Source: JANOMH01 sp031422295
GTDB taxonomy: Bacteria > Pseudomonadota > Alphaproteobacteria > Rhodobacterales > Rhodobacteraceae
DNA: 49,748 bases
Assembly (NCBI GenBank): GCA_031422295.1
Contig: JANOQM010000079.1
Location: 1 to 49,748 of the forward strand
Reading direction: 5' to 3'
The notes below the pieces were generated by a model, which was not told the origin of the DNA, ran no database searches, and saw only the letters and a program-made list of their open reading frames with translations. The translations under genes were made by a program, and so were the position numbers. Position 1 is the first letter of the stretch; each line of letters opens with the position of its first letter. Shown piece after piece: positions 16,912 through 25,115 of the stretch.

Positions 16912-17532
16912 GTGGCCTTTACCGTAGCGATTGATGGACCTGCAGCCGCAGGCAAAGGCACGATTGCCAGGGCAGTGGCCGCGCATTTCGGCTTTGCCTA
17001 TCTGGACACCGGGCTGCTGTATCGCGCTGCGGCCCGCAAAGCGATGGACGGGTTGGACCCGGTTGCCGCTGCCGCCGCATTGACTCCGCGCGACTTTACC
17101 CGGGCCGATCTGCGCACTGCCAAAGTCGGGCAGGCGGCGTCAAAGATTGCTGCCATGCCGCTGGTCCGCGCCGCGCTGATCGAGTTTCAGCACACATTCG
17201 CCCGTCAAGAGGGTGGGACCGTATTGGATGGCCGCGATATTGGCACGGTGATCTGCCCCGAGGCTGAGGTGAAGCTGTTCATCACCGCATCCGATGTGGT
17301 GCGCGCGCATCGCCGCTGGCTGGAACTATCGGAAAAAGACCGGGGCCTGAAAGAGGCCGATGTGCTGGCGGGCCAGCAAGAACGCGACAAGCGGGATAGT
17401 GAGCGTGCGGTGTCACCGCTGCGGATGGCCGGGGATGCCGTGCTGCTGGATACATCCGCGATGGATATTGCTGCGGCAGTACAGGCGGCTATTGCGGCGG
17501 TGCAGGTGGCGCGTGGCGCGAGCAGCCAATAA
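16912..17532 (+). CDS. cmk: Cytidylate kinase
   Basis: A 206-residue enzyme phosphorylating CMP/dCMP. P-loop GPAAAGKGT at residues 9-17, LDTGLLYRAAA, DGRDIGTVICPEA and the lid region QERDKRDSERAVSPL are all diagnostic. The start is GTG at 16912, with GGAG 6 bases upstream. It belongs to the conserved aroA-cmk-rpsA block of alphaproteobacteria, here broken by genes on the opposite strand before and after it. Its last bases form part of the stem-loop at 17521-17557. Confidence 0.96.
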   Translation: MAFTVAIDGPAAAGKGTIARAVAAHFGFAYLDTGLLYRAAARKAMDGLDPVAAAAALTPRDFTRADLRTAKVGQAASKIAAMPLVRAALIEFQHTFARQEGGTVLDGRDIGTVICPEAEVKLFITASDVVRAHRRWLELSEKDRGLKEADVLAGQQERDKRDSERAVSPLRMAGDAVLLDTSAMDIAAAVQAAIAAVQVARGASSQ

Positions 17533-17557
17533 TTTCATCCTGAAGTTATTGGCTGCT
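17521..17557. terminator. Convergent-gene stem-loop overlapping the cmk stop
   Basis: agcagccaataa at 17521-17532 pairs perfectly with ttattggctgct at 17546-17557 around a 13-base loop. It includes the cmk stop codon and sits between cmk and the converging SPFH gene. It is probably a bidirectional terminator, although neither side has a long T run. Confidence 0.55.
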
Positions 17558-17568
17558 CCGCCCAACGA

Positions 17569-18996
17569 CTAGCTTTTCAAAGCTGCAGCCTGAGCTTCCG
17601 GTTTTGAAGGCAGTGGATCAGCATTGACTTGGGCCGGTTGTGTATATGCGGGCATGGCGAAACTGGGCGTAGCGACAGTAGCCGGGCCGTTACTTGGCGT
17701 AATCACTTTGTCAAAGATCGCCTTGCCCATCGGACTTTGCGCAAACGCCTCGACCGACGCCGCCAGATGCGTGCCACCCTTGGAGGTGAACAGATCCATG
17801 ACCTGCGTCATCCCGTCGCCCGGATGGCCGGTATTGGCGATCACCTTGACCTCGGCCGCCTGCAGCGCCTTGGCCTGTTCGCCGCCGACGATGACATAGC
17901 CTTTGATCCCTTCGATCGTCATCAGATACTGCTGATAGCCGACATTCTCGCCAATCTCTTTGGCCAGAACGATCTGCGCTTCGACTGGGGCCAGCTGCAT
18001 GGCTTTTTCAGCGGCAGCGCGGGCCTCGCCGATGGCTTTGATCCCTTCGGCTTCGCGCTGTTGGGCGGTCATCAGACCCTCGGCGATCAGGACGGTGGTT
18101 TGTTTGTCCTGTTCGGCAGCCACAACCTGTTTATCGCGCTCAATCTCGGCCCGGCGGACTTCGTCTACGCGGGTCACGGCCATGTGGCGCTCGCGGGTTT
18201 CCTTTTCCTGCGTCAGCACTTCCTGTCGGGCCTGTTCATTGGCGATGCCGACTGCCTTGTCCTTTTCGGCGATCTTCTCGCCCACCGCCCTCTCGGCCTC
18301 TTGCTTGCGCATATCGACCTCGCGCTGCGCCTCGATCTCGGCGGTTTCAGCCGCGCGTTTGTTTTCGGCGACCTCGCGGCGGCTTTCCATTTCGATATGC
18401 GAGGTCTTTTTGGCCATGATGTTCGAGATGACCTTGCTGCCGGTGGCATCGCGGATGTCCATCAGCTCCATCGATTTCACCGGCTCAATGCCCCATTGTT
18501 TCAGCTGTTCAACCACTTCTGCCGTAAAAGCCGCCCCGAATTTTGAGCGTTCCAGCATGATCGCATCGACCTTGTCACTGGCCAGCACCTTGCGGACCGC
18601 ACCCTGGACGATCTGCATCAGTTGTTCCTTGAGCGCCGCAATACTATCCACCCGCTGGGCGGCCAGCGCGGTATCGGCGATGCGAAAGAACGACGTGACA
18701 TGCACCATAAAGGGCACCCGGTCCATGTCATAGGCTTCGTAATCCTCAAGAGTCAGGTCAAAGTTGCTGACCGGCAGCTGGATCACATTGATCCCGAACC
18801 GGGGGATCCAACTGGGCCAGGCGTAGTAGACGTTACCCGCACTTAGCCCGGTGCCATAAGGCATGGTGGTGCGCCCGCGCTGGACAATGTGAACGACATT
18901 GGTGCTGACCACCCGGCGGAACAGGATCGACAGGATCAGGAACAGGACGGCAAGGACCGCAAGACCAATCAAGACGGTTAAAATGGTGGATTGCAT
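17569..18996 (-). CDS. SPFH/flotillin-family membrane protein
   Basis: A 475-residue protein with an N-terminal transmembrane helix (about 3-27), an SPFH/band-7 domain (about 35-190, RVPFMVHVTSFFRIADT) and a long Ala/Glu-rich coiled coil (about 190-320, rich in ERAVGEKIAEKDKAVG-like heptads). The C-terminal domain ends in a Pro/Ala-rich tail. This is the flotillin/YqiK layout; such proteins assemble into membrane cages or microdomains. No NfeD partner is adjacent. A DoxX-like gene lies 107 bases upstream on the same strand. Confidence 0.9.
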   Translation of the reverse strand: MQSTILTVLIGLAVLAVLFLILSILFRRVVSTNVVHIVQRGRTTMPYGTGLSAGNVYYAWPSWIPRFGINVIQLPVSNFDLTLEDYEAYDMDRVPFMVHVTSFFRIADTALAAQRVDSIAALKEQLMQIVQGAVRKVLASDKVDAIMLERSKFGAAFTAEVVEQLKQWGIEPVKSMELMDIRDATGSKVISNIMAKKTSHIEMESRREVAENKRAAETAEIEAQREVDMRKQEAERAVGEKIAEKDKAVGIANEQARQEVLTQEKETRERHMAVTRVDEVRRAEIERDKQVVAAEQDKQTTVLIAEGLMTAQQREAEGIKAIGEARAAAEKAMQLAPVEAQIVLAKEIGENVGYQQYLMTIEGIKGYVIVGGEQAKALQAAEVKVIANTGHPGDGMTQVMDLFTSKGGTHLAASVEAFAQSPMGKAIFDKVITPSNGPATVATPSFAMPAYTQPAQVNADPLPSKPEAQAAALKS

Positions 18997-19103
18997 GCTG
19001 AAAAGCTCCTAAAATAAGTTCGGGGCAAGCCCCACTAATGACCGCCAGTCTGGCGCGGCGTAGTCCTTGCTGCAATTCAATTGTGATTTGACGCCGTAAG
19101 CCC

Positions 19104-19493
19104 CTACAGCCGCCGGAACGGGAATAGCGCCCGCAATTTGGGATCGCGCAGCCACAGCCCGCCCCACATCACCAGCCCCAGATAGATGCTGAACAACTGA
19201 TGGCTGAACAACGGGCTGTCGGCGCGGATTTGAGTAACCATCGCCCCGCCAAGCAGGCCCATCATCAGGATCGCACCCAGCACGCTGGTCAAGGGCAGTG
19301 CATACAGCAGCGTGCAGACCAGTTCGATCATCCCGATTAGCAGGATCGGGCTATCGGCCCATCCCAGCGCGGTCATCGTGTCGGGCGCAATCGCCATGCC
19401 CGATAGTTTGGGATAGACTGAGGCCCCCAGCATGAACAGGATGAACAGCGCCGACAGGACCCAACCCAGCCAGACTTTGGATTTTTCAGACAC
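19104..19493 (-). CDS. DoxX-family membrane protein
   Basis: A 129-residue protein with four hydrophobic helices (about 8-26, 46-66, 68-86, 97-114). PKLSGM and the four-helix spacing fit DoxX-like proteins, which are small inner-membrane proteins of mostly unknown role; some have been linked to thiol or sulfur redox. It is upstream of the SPFH gene and may be transcribed with it. Confidence 0.75.
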   Translation of the reverse strand: MSEKSKVWLGWVLSALFILFMLGASVYPKLSGMAIAPDTMTALGWADSPILLIGMIELVCTLLYALPLTSVLGAILMMGLLGGAMVTQIRADSPLFSHQLFSIYLGLVMWGGLWLRDPKLRALFPFRRL

Positions 19494-19720
19494 TTGGACA
19501 CTCCATTTTTATGGACCACGTGAAACGGTATCGGCACATTCGCCAGTTTGACAACTGATTTCGATTGATAGCGCGGGGAGAGGGCCGATTACCGGCAGCC
19601 AGACGAATTCACTGCTTTCTCACGCAACGGTGCGGATTTGGCAGGACACTATCACAGTTCACTCACGGCAGCCTTGGTAGTCAGGACCTGACACAGTCAG
19701 GACAGCGTGAGGGTATCCGG

Positions 19721-20386
19721 ATGACCCAATTTACATTTGCAGCACTGCTTGTTTCCAGCCTGCTCAATAGCCTCGCGCCGGGGCCGTGCATGCTTTTGGT
19801 GGTGGCGCGGGCCACCGTCGCCGGGTTGAATGCCGGGTTTGCGGTAATCGCAGGGGTTCTTACGGCGATCACAGCCTATATGATTTTGGCATGGTTGATG
19901 TTGGCCTTTGCGGTCCGGCTGCCTGACGCAGGCTACCTTGGCATCCGCGCGGTTGGCGTGGGCCTGCTGGTTTATCTGTCTTGGCAGATGGTGGCGGCAA
20001 GCACCGAGCGTCCCGCCGGTCACAGCCCGACGGGTGCCAACATTGGGCGCGATTACTTGGGCGGTTTGCTTGTCGGTTTTTCCAGCCCTTTCAACCTGAT
20101 TTATATGTTTGGCATCCTGCCACAAATCATACCGCCCACGGGCGTGCAATTGCACGAGGGTGCGTTGATCTTTCTAACCGTGCTGCTGGGAACCGCCTTG
20201 CCAAAAAGCATTGCGACGATTGCAGCCGCCCGGTTGGGACATATCCGCGATGTTGACCGGGCCAGAGTGACTGGTCGTTGGGTCAACAGAATGTCGGCAT
20301 TGGTCATGATCACTTTCGCCGGGCTTGGTGCGATTCAAATCATGTCGGACGATGTGGTATGGTCCAGACTGTTGGCTTTAAACTGA
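19721..20386 (+). CDS. LysE/RhtB-family amino acid exporter
   Basis: A 221-residue inner-membrane protein with the LysE signature near the N-terminus (LNSLAPGPCMLLVVARA) and about six hydrophobic segments, plus SSPFNLIYMFGILPQ in the middle. The family exports amino acids or related metabolites; the substrate cannot be told. The ATG at 19721 is preferred because the N-terminal helix begins there, although the frame stays open to 19565. It is divergent from the DoxX gene. A good terminator follows about 125 bases downstream. Confidence 0.87.
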   Translation: MTQFTFAALLVSSLLNSLAPGPCMLLVVARATVAGLNAGFAVIAGVLTAITAYMILAWLMLAFAVRLPDAGYLGIRAVGVGLLVYLSWQMVAASTERPAGHSPTGANIGRDYLGGLLVGFSSPFNLIYMFGILPQIIPPTGVQLHEGALIFLTVLLGTALPKSIATIAAARLGHIRDVDRARVTGRWVNRMSALVMITFAGLGAIQIMSDDVVWSRLLALN

Positions 20387-20512
20387 TCTGGGGCACGGTT
20401 CGGTGGCTGGCCGGACCTCAGCAAGAATGATCCGGCCTTGCCTTGACCCGGCAGATCGACTAGGGGGAACTTAGTCAAAGCGGGGGTACACCCGTGGGCG
20501 TGAGAGGGATGC

Positions 20513-20544
20513 AGGGTCGGGTTACTACCGACCCTCTTTGTTTT
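20513..20544 (+). terminator. Rho-independent terminator or leader hairpin upstream of rpsA
   Basis: agggtcgg (20513-20520) pairs with ccgaccct (20528-20535) around gttacta, and ctttgtttt follows. It may end the LysE transcript. Because it sits only 80 bases before the rpsA start, in a 237-base leader, it could also act as an attenuator or the end of a small RNA. Confidence 0.65.
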
Positions 20545-20623
20545 GCGCCCAAACCGTTTTGATAGACCGGCGGAGACAACCGCAAGGCCAGACATAGACG
20601 ACCGAAAAGGAAACCAACTACGC

Positions 20624-21754
20624 ATGTGCGCTAAAAACACGATGGAGGATTTCGAAGCCCTCCTGAACGAAAGCTTCGAAATGGACACTCCTGCTGAAGG
20701 AAGTGTCGTCAAAGGTAAGGTTATCGCGATTGAAGCGGGCCAGGCCATCATCGATGTCGGCTACAAGATGGAAGGCCGCATCGACCTGAAAGAATTCGCC
20801 AACCCCGGAGAGAACCCCAATATCGCTGTCGGCGATACTGTGGAAGTGTTCCTGCGGCAGGTTGAAAACTCGCGCGGCGAAGCGGTCATTTCCCGTGAAA
20901 TGGCCCGCCGGGAAGAGGCGTGGGATCGGCTTGAAAAAGCCTATGCCGACGAACTGCGCGTCGATGGCGCGATCTTTGGCCGGGTCAAAGGCGGCTTTAC
21001 CGTCGATCTGGGCGGCGCGGTGGCGTTCCTGCCCGGCTCTCAGGTTGATGTGCGCCCGGTGCGTGATGCCGGCCCGTTGATGGGGCTGAAGCAGCCGTTC
21101 CAGATTCTGAAAATGGACCGTCGCCGGGGTAACATTGTTGTCTCGCGTCGTGCGATCCTTGAGGAATCCCGTGCCGAACAGCGGGCTGAAGTTATCGGCA
21201 ACCTGACCGAAGGTCAGACCGTGGACGGCGTGGTCAAGAACATCACCGAATATGGGGCGTTTGTTGATCTGGGCGGCGTTGACGGCCTGCTGCACGTCAC
21301 CGACATGGCCTGGCGCCGCGTCAACCACCCGTCTGAGATTCTGTCGATCGGCGAGACCCTGAAGGTGCAGGTGATCAAGATCAACAAGGAAACCCACCGG
21401 ATTTCGCTTGGCATGAAGCAGTTGCAGTCCGATCCCTGGGATGCGGTCGAGGGGAAATTCCCGCTCGAATCCATCCACATGGGCCGCGTCACCAACATCA
21501 CCGACTACGGCGCCTTTGTTGAGCTGGAGCCGGGCGTCGAAGGTCTGGTGCACGTGTCCGAAATGTCCTGGACCAAGAAGAACGTCCATCCGGGCAAGAT
21601 CGTGTCGACCAGCCAAGAAGTCGAAGTCATGGTGCTGGAAATCGACTCATCCAAGCGGCGCGTGTCTCTGGGCCTCAAGCAGACCCAGCGCAATCCGTGG
21701 GAAGTGTTCGCCGAAACCCATCCCGAGGGGTCCGAGGTCGAGGGTGAAGTCTAG
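20624..21754 (+). CDS. rpsA: Ribosomal protein S1, 5' part (domains 1-4), ended by an in-frame amber codon
   Basis: 376 residues from the ATG at 20624 to TAG at 21752-21754. The protein has S1 (OB-fold) domains 1 to 4: VVKGKVIAIEAGQAIIDVGY, RVDGAIFGRVKGGFTVDLGG, TVDGVVKNITEYGAFVDLGG and GRVTNITDYGAFVELEPG. A normal alphaproteobacterial S1 has six domains and about 559 residues, and the remaining two follow in the same frame after the TAG. S1 brings mRNA to the 30S subunit and is normally essential. The stop replaces a codon that is Lys (AAG) in related S1 proteins as I recall them, so a single A-to-T change explains it. It may be a real mutation, a mixed population or a sequencing error. Confidence 0.93.
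   Translation: MCAKNTMEDFEALLNESFEMDTPAEGSVVKGKVIAIEAGQAIIDVGYKMEGRIDLKEFANPGENPNIAVGDTVEVFLRQVENSRGEAVISREMARREEAWDRLEKAYADELRVDGAIFGRVKGGFTVDLGGAVAFLPGSQVDVRPVRDAGPLMGLKQPFQILKMDRRRGNIVVSRRAILEESRAEQRAEVIGNLTEGQTVDGVVKNITEYGAFVDLGGVDGLLHVTDMAWRRVNHPSEILSIGETLKVQVIKINKETHRISLGMKQLQSDPWDAVEGKFPLESIHMGRVTNITDYGAFVELEPGVEGLVHVSEMSWTKKNVHPGKIVSTSQEVEVMVLEIDSSKRRVSLGLKQTQRNPWEVFAETHPEGSEVEGEV
21752..21754 (+). other. In-frame TAG codon 377 of rpsA
   Basis: The codons around it are GAA GTC TAG AAT ATC ACC GAG, encoding E-V-stop-N-I-T-E. Repeat logic (EGEVxNITEFG compared with DGVVKNITEYG in domain 3) points to Lys as the original residue. No frame change occurs: reading continues cleanly for 183 codons to a TAA at 22303. 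This is a substitution, not a frameshift. Confidence 0.95.
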
Positions 21755-22303
21755 AATATCACCGAGTTCGGCCTGTTCGTCGGCTTGCCCGGCGATATCG
21801 ACGGCATGGTCCATTTGTCCGACCTGACATGGGACGGCAAGGGCGAGGATGTCATTGGTGACTTCCGCAAGGGCGACTCGGTCAAGGCCAAAGTCACCGA
21901 AGTGGATGTCGAAAAAGAGCGGATTTCGCTCTCGATCAAAGCCATGGACTCTGACCCGTTCGCCGAAGCCGTTGGCGGCGTCAAGCGTGGGTCGGTGATT
22001 ACGGTTGCCGTGACCAAGATCGAAGACGGCGGGATCGAAGTGGAATACGAGGGCATGAAGTCCTTTATCCGCCGCTCTGACCTGAGCCGCGACCGGGCCG
22101 AACAGCGCCCCGAGCGGTTTGGGGTGGGCGACAAGGTTGACGTGCGCGTCACCAATATTGAGCCGAAGACCCGCAAGCTGGGTCTGTCGATCAAGGCGCG
22201 TGAGATTGCCGAAGAGAAAGAAGCCGTGGAGCAATACGGGTCTTCGGATTCAGGTGCATCCTTGGGCGACATCCTGGGTGCGGCGCTGAAGGGCGACAAG
22301 TAA
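21755..22303 (+). CDS. rpsA: Ribosomal protein S1, 3' part (domains 5-6), downstream of the amber codon
   Basis: 182 residues in frame with the upstream part of rpsA, carrying S1 domain 5 (NITEFGLFVGLPGDIDGMVH) and domain 6 (RGSVITVAVTKIEDGGIEVE), then the conserved tail EQYGSSDSGASLGDIL. The domain sequences are fully conserved with no further damage, so any inactivation is very recent or not real. An ATG at 21785 could serve as an internal start, but no ribosome site is obvious. Without suppression or restart, this part would not be made. It is followed by a strong terminator. Confidence 0.85.
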   Translation, partial: NITEFGLFVGLPGDIDGMVHLSDLTWDGKGEDVIGDFRKGDSVKAKVTEVDVEKERISLSIKAMDSDPFAEAVGGVKRGSVITVAVTKIEDGGIEVEYEGMKSFIRRSDLSRDRAEQRPERFGVGDKVDVRVTNIEPKTRKLGLSIKAREIAEEKEAVEQYGSSDSGASLGDILGAALKGDK

Positions 22304-22328
22304 GCCTTTGTCGTTGTGAGAAAATTGG

Positions 22329-22366
22329 CCCCGCCATCTGCAAAGGTGGCGGGGTTATGCATTTTT
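22329..22366 (+). terminator. Rho-independent terminator of rpsA
   Basis: ccccgcca (22329-22336) pairs with tggcgggg (22347-22354) around a 10-base loop, followed by ttatgcattttt. It lies 25 bases after the rpsA stop. Confidence 0.8.
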
Positions 22367-22543
22367 GGTGGCGTGCGGCCCCGGCGCGGACCTCGAATCG
22401 CGCGAATCGGGGGGGCCGAATTTGCGGCCTGCGACCCGCCCCAAAACAGGATCAAACAATACGGTTTGATGTATACCGTCGGATTCCGGGCACGGAAGGC
22501 AAAGTTAAGCCGATTTCACACCCTTACGTCGCAACCGCGCACT

Positions 22544-22571
22544 TTCTTGCGCGGCAAGTTGCCCCTATAGT
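22544..22571 (+). promoter_or_regulatory. Possible sigma-70-type promoter of ihfB
   Basis: TTCTTG at 22544-22549 and TATAGT at 22566-22571 with a 16-base spacer, about 60 bases before the ihfB start. The rest of 22367-22632 contains no gene that I can support. The call rests on two hexamers only. Confidence 0.3.
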
Positions 22572-22632
22572 TAGCGCTGACGGACGGCTTAAACCGTGCA
22601 ATTCAGTGACTGTCCTTGGGGGGCCCAAACCG

Positions 22633-22914
22633 ATGATCCGCTCTGAACTGATCCAGAAAATCTCAGACGACAATCCGCATTTGTATCAGCGCGATGTTGA
22701 AAAGATTGTGAACACAATCTTTGACGAGATCACACGGGCGATGGCCGAAGGTGACCGGGTCGAGTTGCGCGGCTTTGGCGCGTTTTCGGTGAAAAAGCGG
22801 GATGGCCGCACTGGACGGAACCCGCGTACCGGTGAAGCCGTTGATGTAGATGAAAAGCATGTGCCGTTCTTTAAAACCGGCAAATTGCTGCGCGACCGAC
22901 TTAACGCTAGGTAA
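22633..22914 (+). CDS. ihfB: Integration host factor subunit beta
   Basis: A 93-residue DNA-bending protein of the HU/IHF family. It starts MIRSELIQKISDDNPHLYQ and has the arm and loop motif RGFGAFSVKKRDGRTGRNP with the conserved Arg-Asn-Pro that intercalates DNA. The C-terminus VPFFKTGKLLRDRLN is typical of the beta subunit. It follows rpsA, as in many proteobacteria, but with its own upstream region of 270 bases after the rpsA terminator. Confidence 0.96.
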   Translation: MIRSELIQKISDDNPHLYQRDVEKIVNTIFDEITRAMAEGDRVELRGFGAFSVKKRDGRTGRNPRTGEAVDVDEKHVPFFKTGKLLRDRLNAR

Positions 22915-22923
22915 AGATACCAG

Positions 22924-23283
22924 ATGAAAGCCTTTCGAACAGCCTTTTGGGCCGTTATCGGCGTTTGCCTGATCATCGTTGGTCTGGCGAACCGTGGTCT
23001 TGTCACCGTGCGGGCGATGCCCGAGGCTTTGGGTAATCTGCTGGGCATATCCCCTGACATTGATCTGCCGCTGTTCGTGGTGATCTTTCTGGGCGTCGCC
23101 GCGGGCCTGCTGATCGGGTTTTTCTGGGAATGGCTGCGCGAACACAGGTTCCGGTCCGAGGCCCGCCTCAAGGGCCGCGAAGTGGTGCAATTGCGCCGCG
23201 AGATGGACAAGATGCGTGACAGCGATAGCGACGGCAAAGATGACGTGCTGGCCCTGCTGGAAACCAGCGGGTCGCGTCGCTAA
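22924..23283 (+). CDS. LapA-domain membrane protein
   Basis: A 119-residue protein with two transmembrane helices (about 8-22 and 50-70) and a charged coiled-coil tail (about 75-110, EARLKGREVVQLRREMDKM). This is the lipopolysaccharide-assembly-protein-A (LapA/YciS) layout; in enteric bacteria LapA works with LapB in LPS control. It lies 9 bases after ihfB, and trpF starts directly after its stop, so the three are one operon. Confidence 0.82.
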   Translation: MKAFRTAFWAVIGVCLIIVGLANRGLVTVRAMPEALGNLLGISPDIDLPLFVVIFLGVAAGLLIGFFWEWLREHRFRSEARLKGREVVQLRREMDKMRDSDSDGKDDVLALLETSGSRR

Positions 23284-23925
23284 GTGACTGATGTTCGGGT
23301 AAAAATATGCGGCCTGCGTGATGCAGCCGGGGTCGATGCTGCGGTATTGGCCGGGGCGACCTACGTTGGTTTTGTGTTCTTTCCCAAATCGCCGCGCCAT
23401 CTGACCCTGACGCAAGCCGCAGCTTTGGCGGTTGGTGTGCCGATGGGCGTGGCCAAGGTGGCGTTGGTAGTAAATGCGGATGATGCGGCGCTGGATGCGC
23501 TGCTGGCCGCTGTGCCAATCGATATGCTGCAACTGCATGGCCATGAAACCGCCGAAAGGGTGCAGCTGGTCAAGGCCCGCTATGGCTTGCCGGTGATGAA
23601 GGCTGTGGGGGTGGCGGATGCGTCTGATCTGACGGAATTAACCATCTATGCCAAAGTTGCAGACCAGATTCTGGTGGATGCCAAACCGTCCAAAGACGCG
23701 CAGTTGCCGGGCGGCAACGGTCTGGCCTTTGACTGGCGGCTGATTGCGGGCCACCGTTGGACTTGCCCATGGATGCTTGCCGGTGGCCTGACGCCCGATA
23801 ATGTGACGCAGGCGATCCGGCTGACCGGGGCGCGGCAGGTAGATGTATCCTCGGGCGTGGAAACCGCACCGGGGGTCAAGGATGCCGGGCTAATCAGCCG
23901 GTTCATTGCCGCCACACGGGCCTAG
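23284..23925 (+). CDS. trpF: Phosphoribosylanthranilate isomerase
   Basis: A 213-residue TIM-barrel enzyme of tryptophan synthesis. It begins VRVKICGLRDAAG with the catalytic Cys9, and contains YVGFVFFPKSPRH, LQLHGHE, the catalytic Asp in ILVDAKP and the phosphate-binding LAGGLTPDNV and DVSSGVE. The start is GTG at 23284, immediately after the stop of the LapA gene. In related genomes trpB usually follows; here a minus-strand nuclease gene separates them. Confidence 0.95.
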   Translation: MTDVRVKICGLRDAAGVDAAVLAGATYVGFVFFPKSPRHLTLTQAAALAVGVPMGVAKVALVVNADDAALDALLAAVPIDMLQLHGHETAERVQLVKARYGLPVMKAVGVADASDLTELTIYAKVADQILVDAKPSKDAQLPGGNGLAFDWRLIAGHRWTCPWMLAGGLTPDNVTQAIRLTGARQVDVSSGVETAPGVKDAGLISRFIAATRA

Positions 23926-24956
23926 GCCAGTATCTTTTTCGCCGGCATGTATTTGAACCGGGCCCGGACAATGCCGTGGTCACCGGTGCCGTTTTCCTTG
24001 TGCGCATCGTCGTTCAGATGGTCATTGCTGATAGTCAGCCCGTCGAACGCCCATATACGTTTGCGGCTGTTGTCATAAAACTCCTGACTGACCAGAATAT
24101 GGTCCAGCGACTCGCGGGTGTCGTTGTAGATATGGGTGTAATAGACATCGGTCTGGCTGCGGTATTGTTGCAGGGTCTGCGCCGTATATAGATCGGTATC
24201 GCCGCCGCCTTCGGCCAATGCGGTCAGGAAACGCGGCTGGCCAGTCATGATGTTCAGCGTGTTGGAATGTTGGCCGTCATTGCAATCACCAATCACCACC
24301 ACCGGCGTGTCGGTGGCCCGCATCTCTTGCGTCAGGATCATCCGCAGCGCCGCTGCTTCGGCTGTGCGGCGGATCGTCGAAAGGGCCCCGCCCAGCGCCT
24401 CACTATGCGGCGCATGGATCGTCTTGTCATACCAGTTTTCCGCGAATATCTTCGTCGGGCCCTTGGATTTGAAATGGCAGATGTAAACGGAAATAGTGGG
24501 TCCATTGGCGCGCGGCCTGATCTTGAAATGCAAAACGGGCCGGGAAAAGCTGTTGATACTGACCGAAATCTGTTCAGTTTGTGGATCCCCCCCTTGGCTT
24601 TTCAGGATGAAATCGGCGGGAAAATTGGTGATCCAGACGGGTTCCCCCACAAGCAAGCTGGTTTCCACCGCCGCACCACAAACGATTTTCTGCCCGGCAT
24701 GTCCCGGTGGTGTCAATAAACTATACGTTCCATCCAACCCGGCCGCCGTCAGGGCGTTTGCGACGCTTTGGGTATGCCAGACTTCTTGAAACCCGAACAC
24801 ATCAGCCTGCATTTCGCGCAGCATTCGGCCCGTCCAGCTGATTTTTCTGTCGTATTCGGCTTGGGTCCAGCCATCCTTGTCGGTGTAAACCTTCTTGCCG
24901 GGTTCGTTCAGATTATACAGGTTAAAGCTGGTGAAACTGACGGTTTGGGTGGCCAT
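23922..24956 (-). CDS. Endonuclease/exonuclease/phosphatase (EEP) family protein
   Basis: A 344-residue protein with the DNase-I-like EEP fold: TSFNLYNLNEPG at the start, the metal ligand Glu in ADVFGFQEVWHT, ICHFKSKG, IGDCNDGQHSNTL, LDHILVSQEF and the final GTGDHGIVRARF with the catalytic His. There is no signal peptide, so it is probably cytoplasmic. The substrate could be DNA, RNA or a phosphoester. The start at 24956 has AAAGG nearby; an ATG five codons upstream is possible. It is antisense between trpF and trpB and overlaps the trpF stop by four bases, so it is likely an insertion in an ancestral trpFB operon. Confidence 0.87.
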   Translation of the reverse strand: MATQTVSFTSFNLYNLNEPGKKVYTDKDGWTQAEYDRKISWTGRMLREMQADVFGFQEVWHTQSVANALTAAGLDGTYSLLTPPGHAGQKIVCGAAVETSLLVGEPVWITNFPADFILKSQGGDPQTEQISVSINSFSRPVLHFKIRPRANGPTISVYICHFKSKGPTKIFAENWYDKTIHAPHSEALGGALSTIRRTAEAAALRMILTQEMRATDTPVVVIGDCNDGQHSNTLNIMTGQPRFLTALAEGGGDTDLYTAQTLQQYRSQTDVYYTHIYNDTRESLDHILVSQEFYDNSRKRIWAFDGLTISNDHLNDDAHKENGTGDHGIVRARFKYMPAKKILA

Positions 24957-25115
24957 TGTGGTGCCTTTCAAATCGCTTTAGGGAAATGCAGACAGCCTAA
25001 CACGAAAATCCGCAACTCCAGCGTGAATTACGACTGCGACAGGGCCGTGACATCCGCGCTACTTTACCTTGGCGCGGGCTGGCAGTAGATTTTGAATGAA
25101 ACACTGGAGGACGAG

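Noticed and set aside
17629..18546. 305-codon plus-strand frame opposite the SPFH gene
   Set aside because: It is the shadow of a GC-rich coding strand; the minus strand has the full SPFH and coiled-coil pattern.
21752..21754. Programmed recoding (pyrrolysine-type) at the rpsA TAG
   Set aside because: Nothing in the window supports pyrrolysine machinery, and the position is an ordinary Lys in related S1 proteins. A substitution or sequencing error is simpler.
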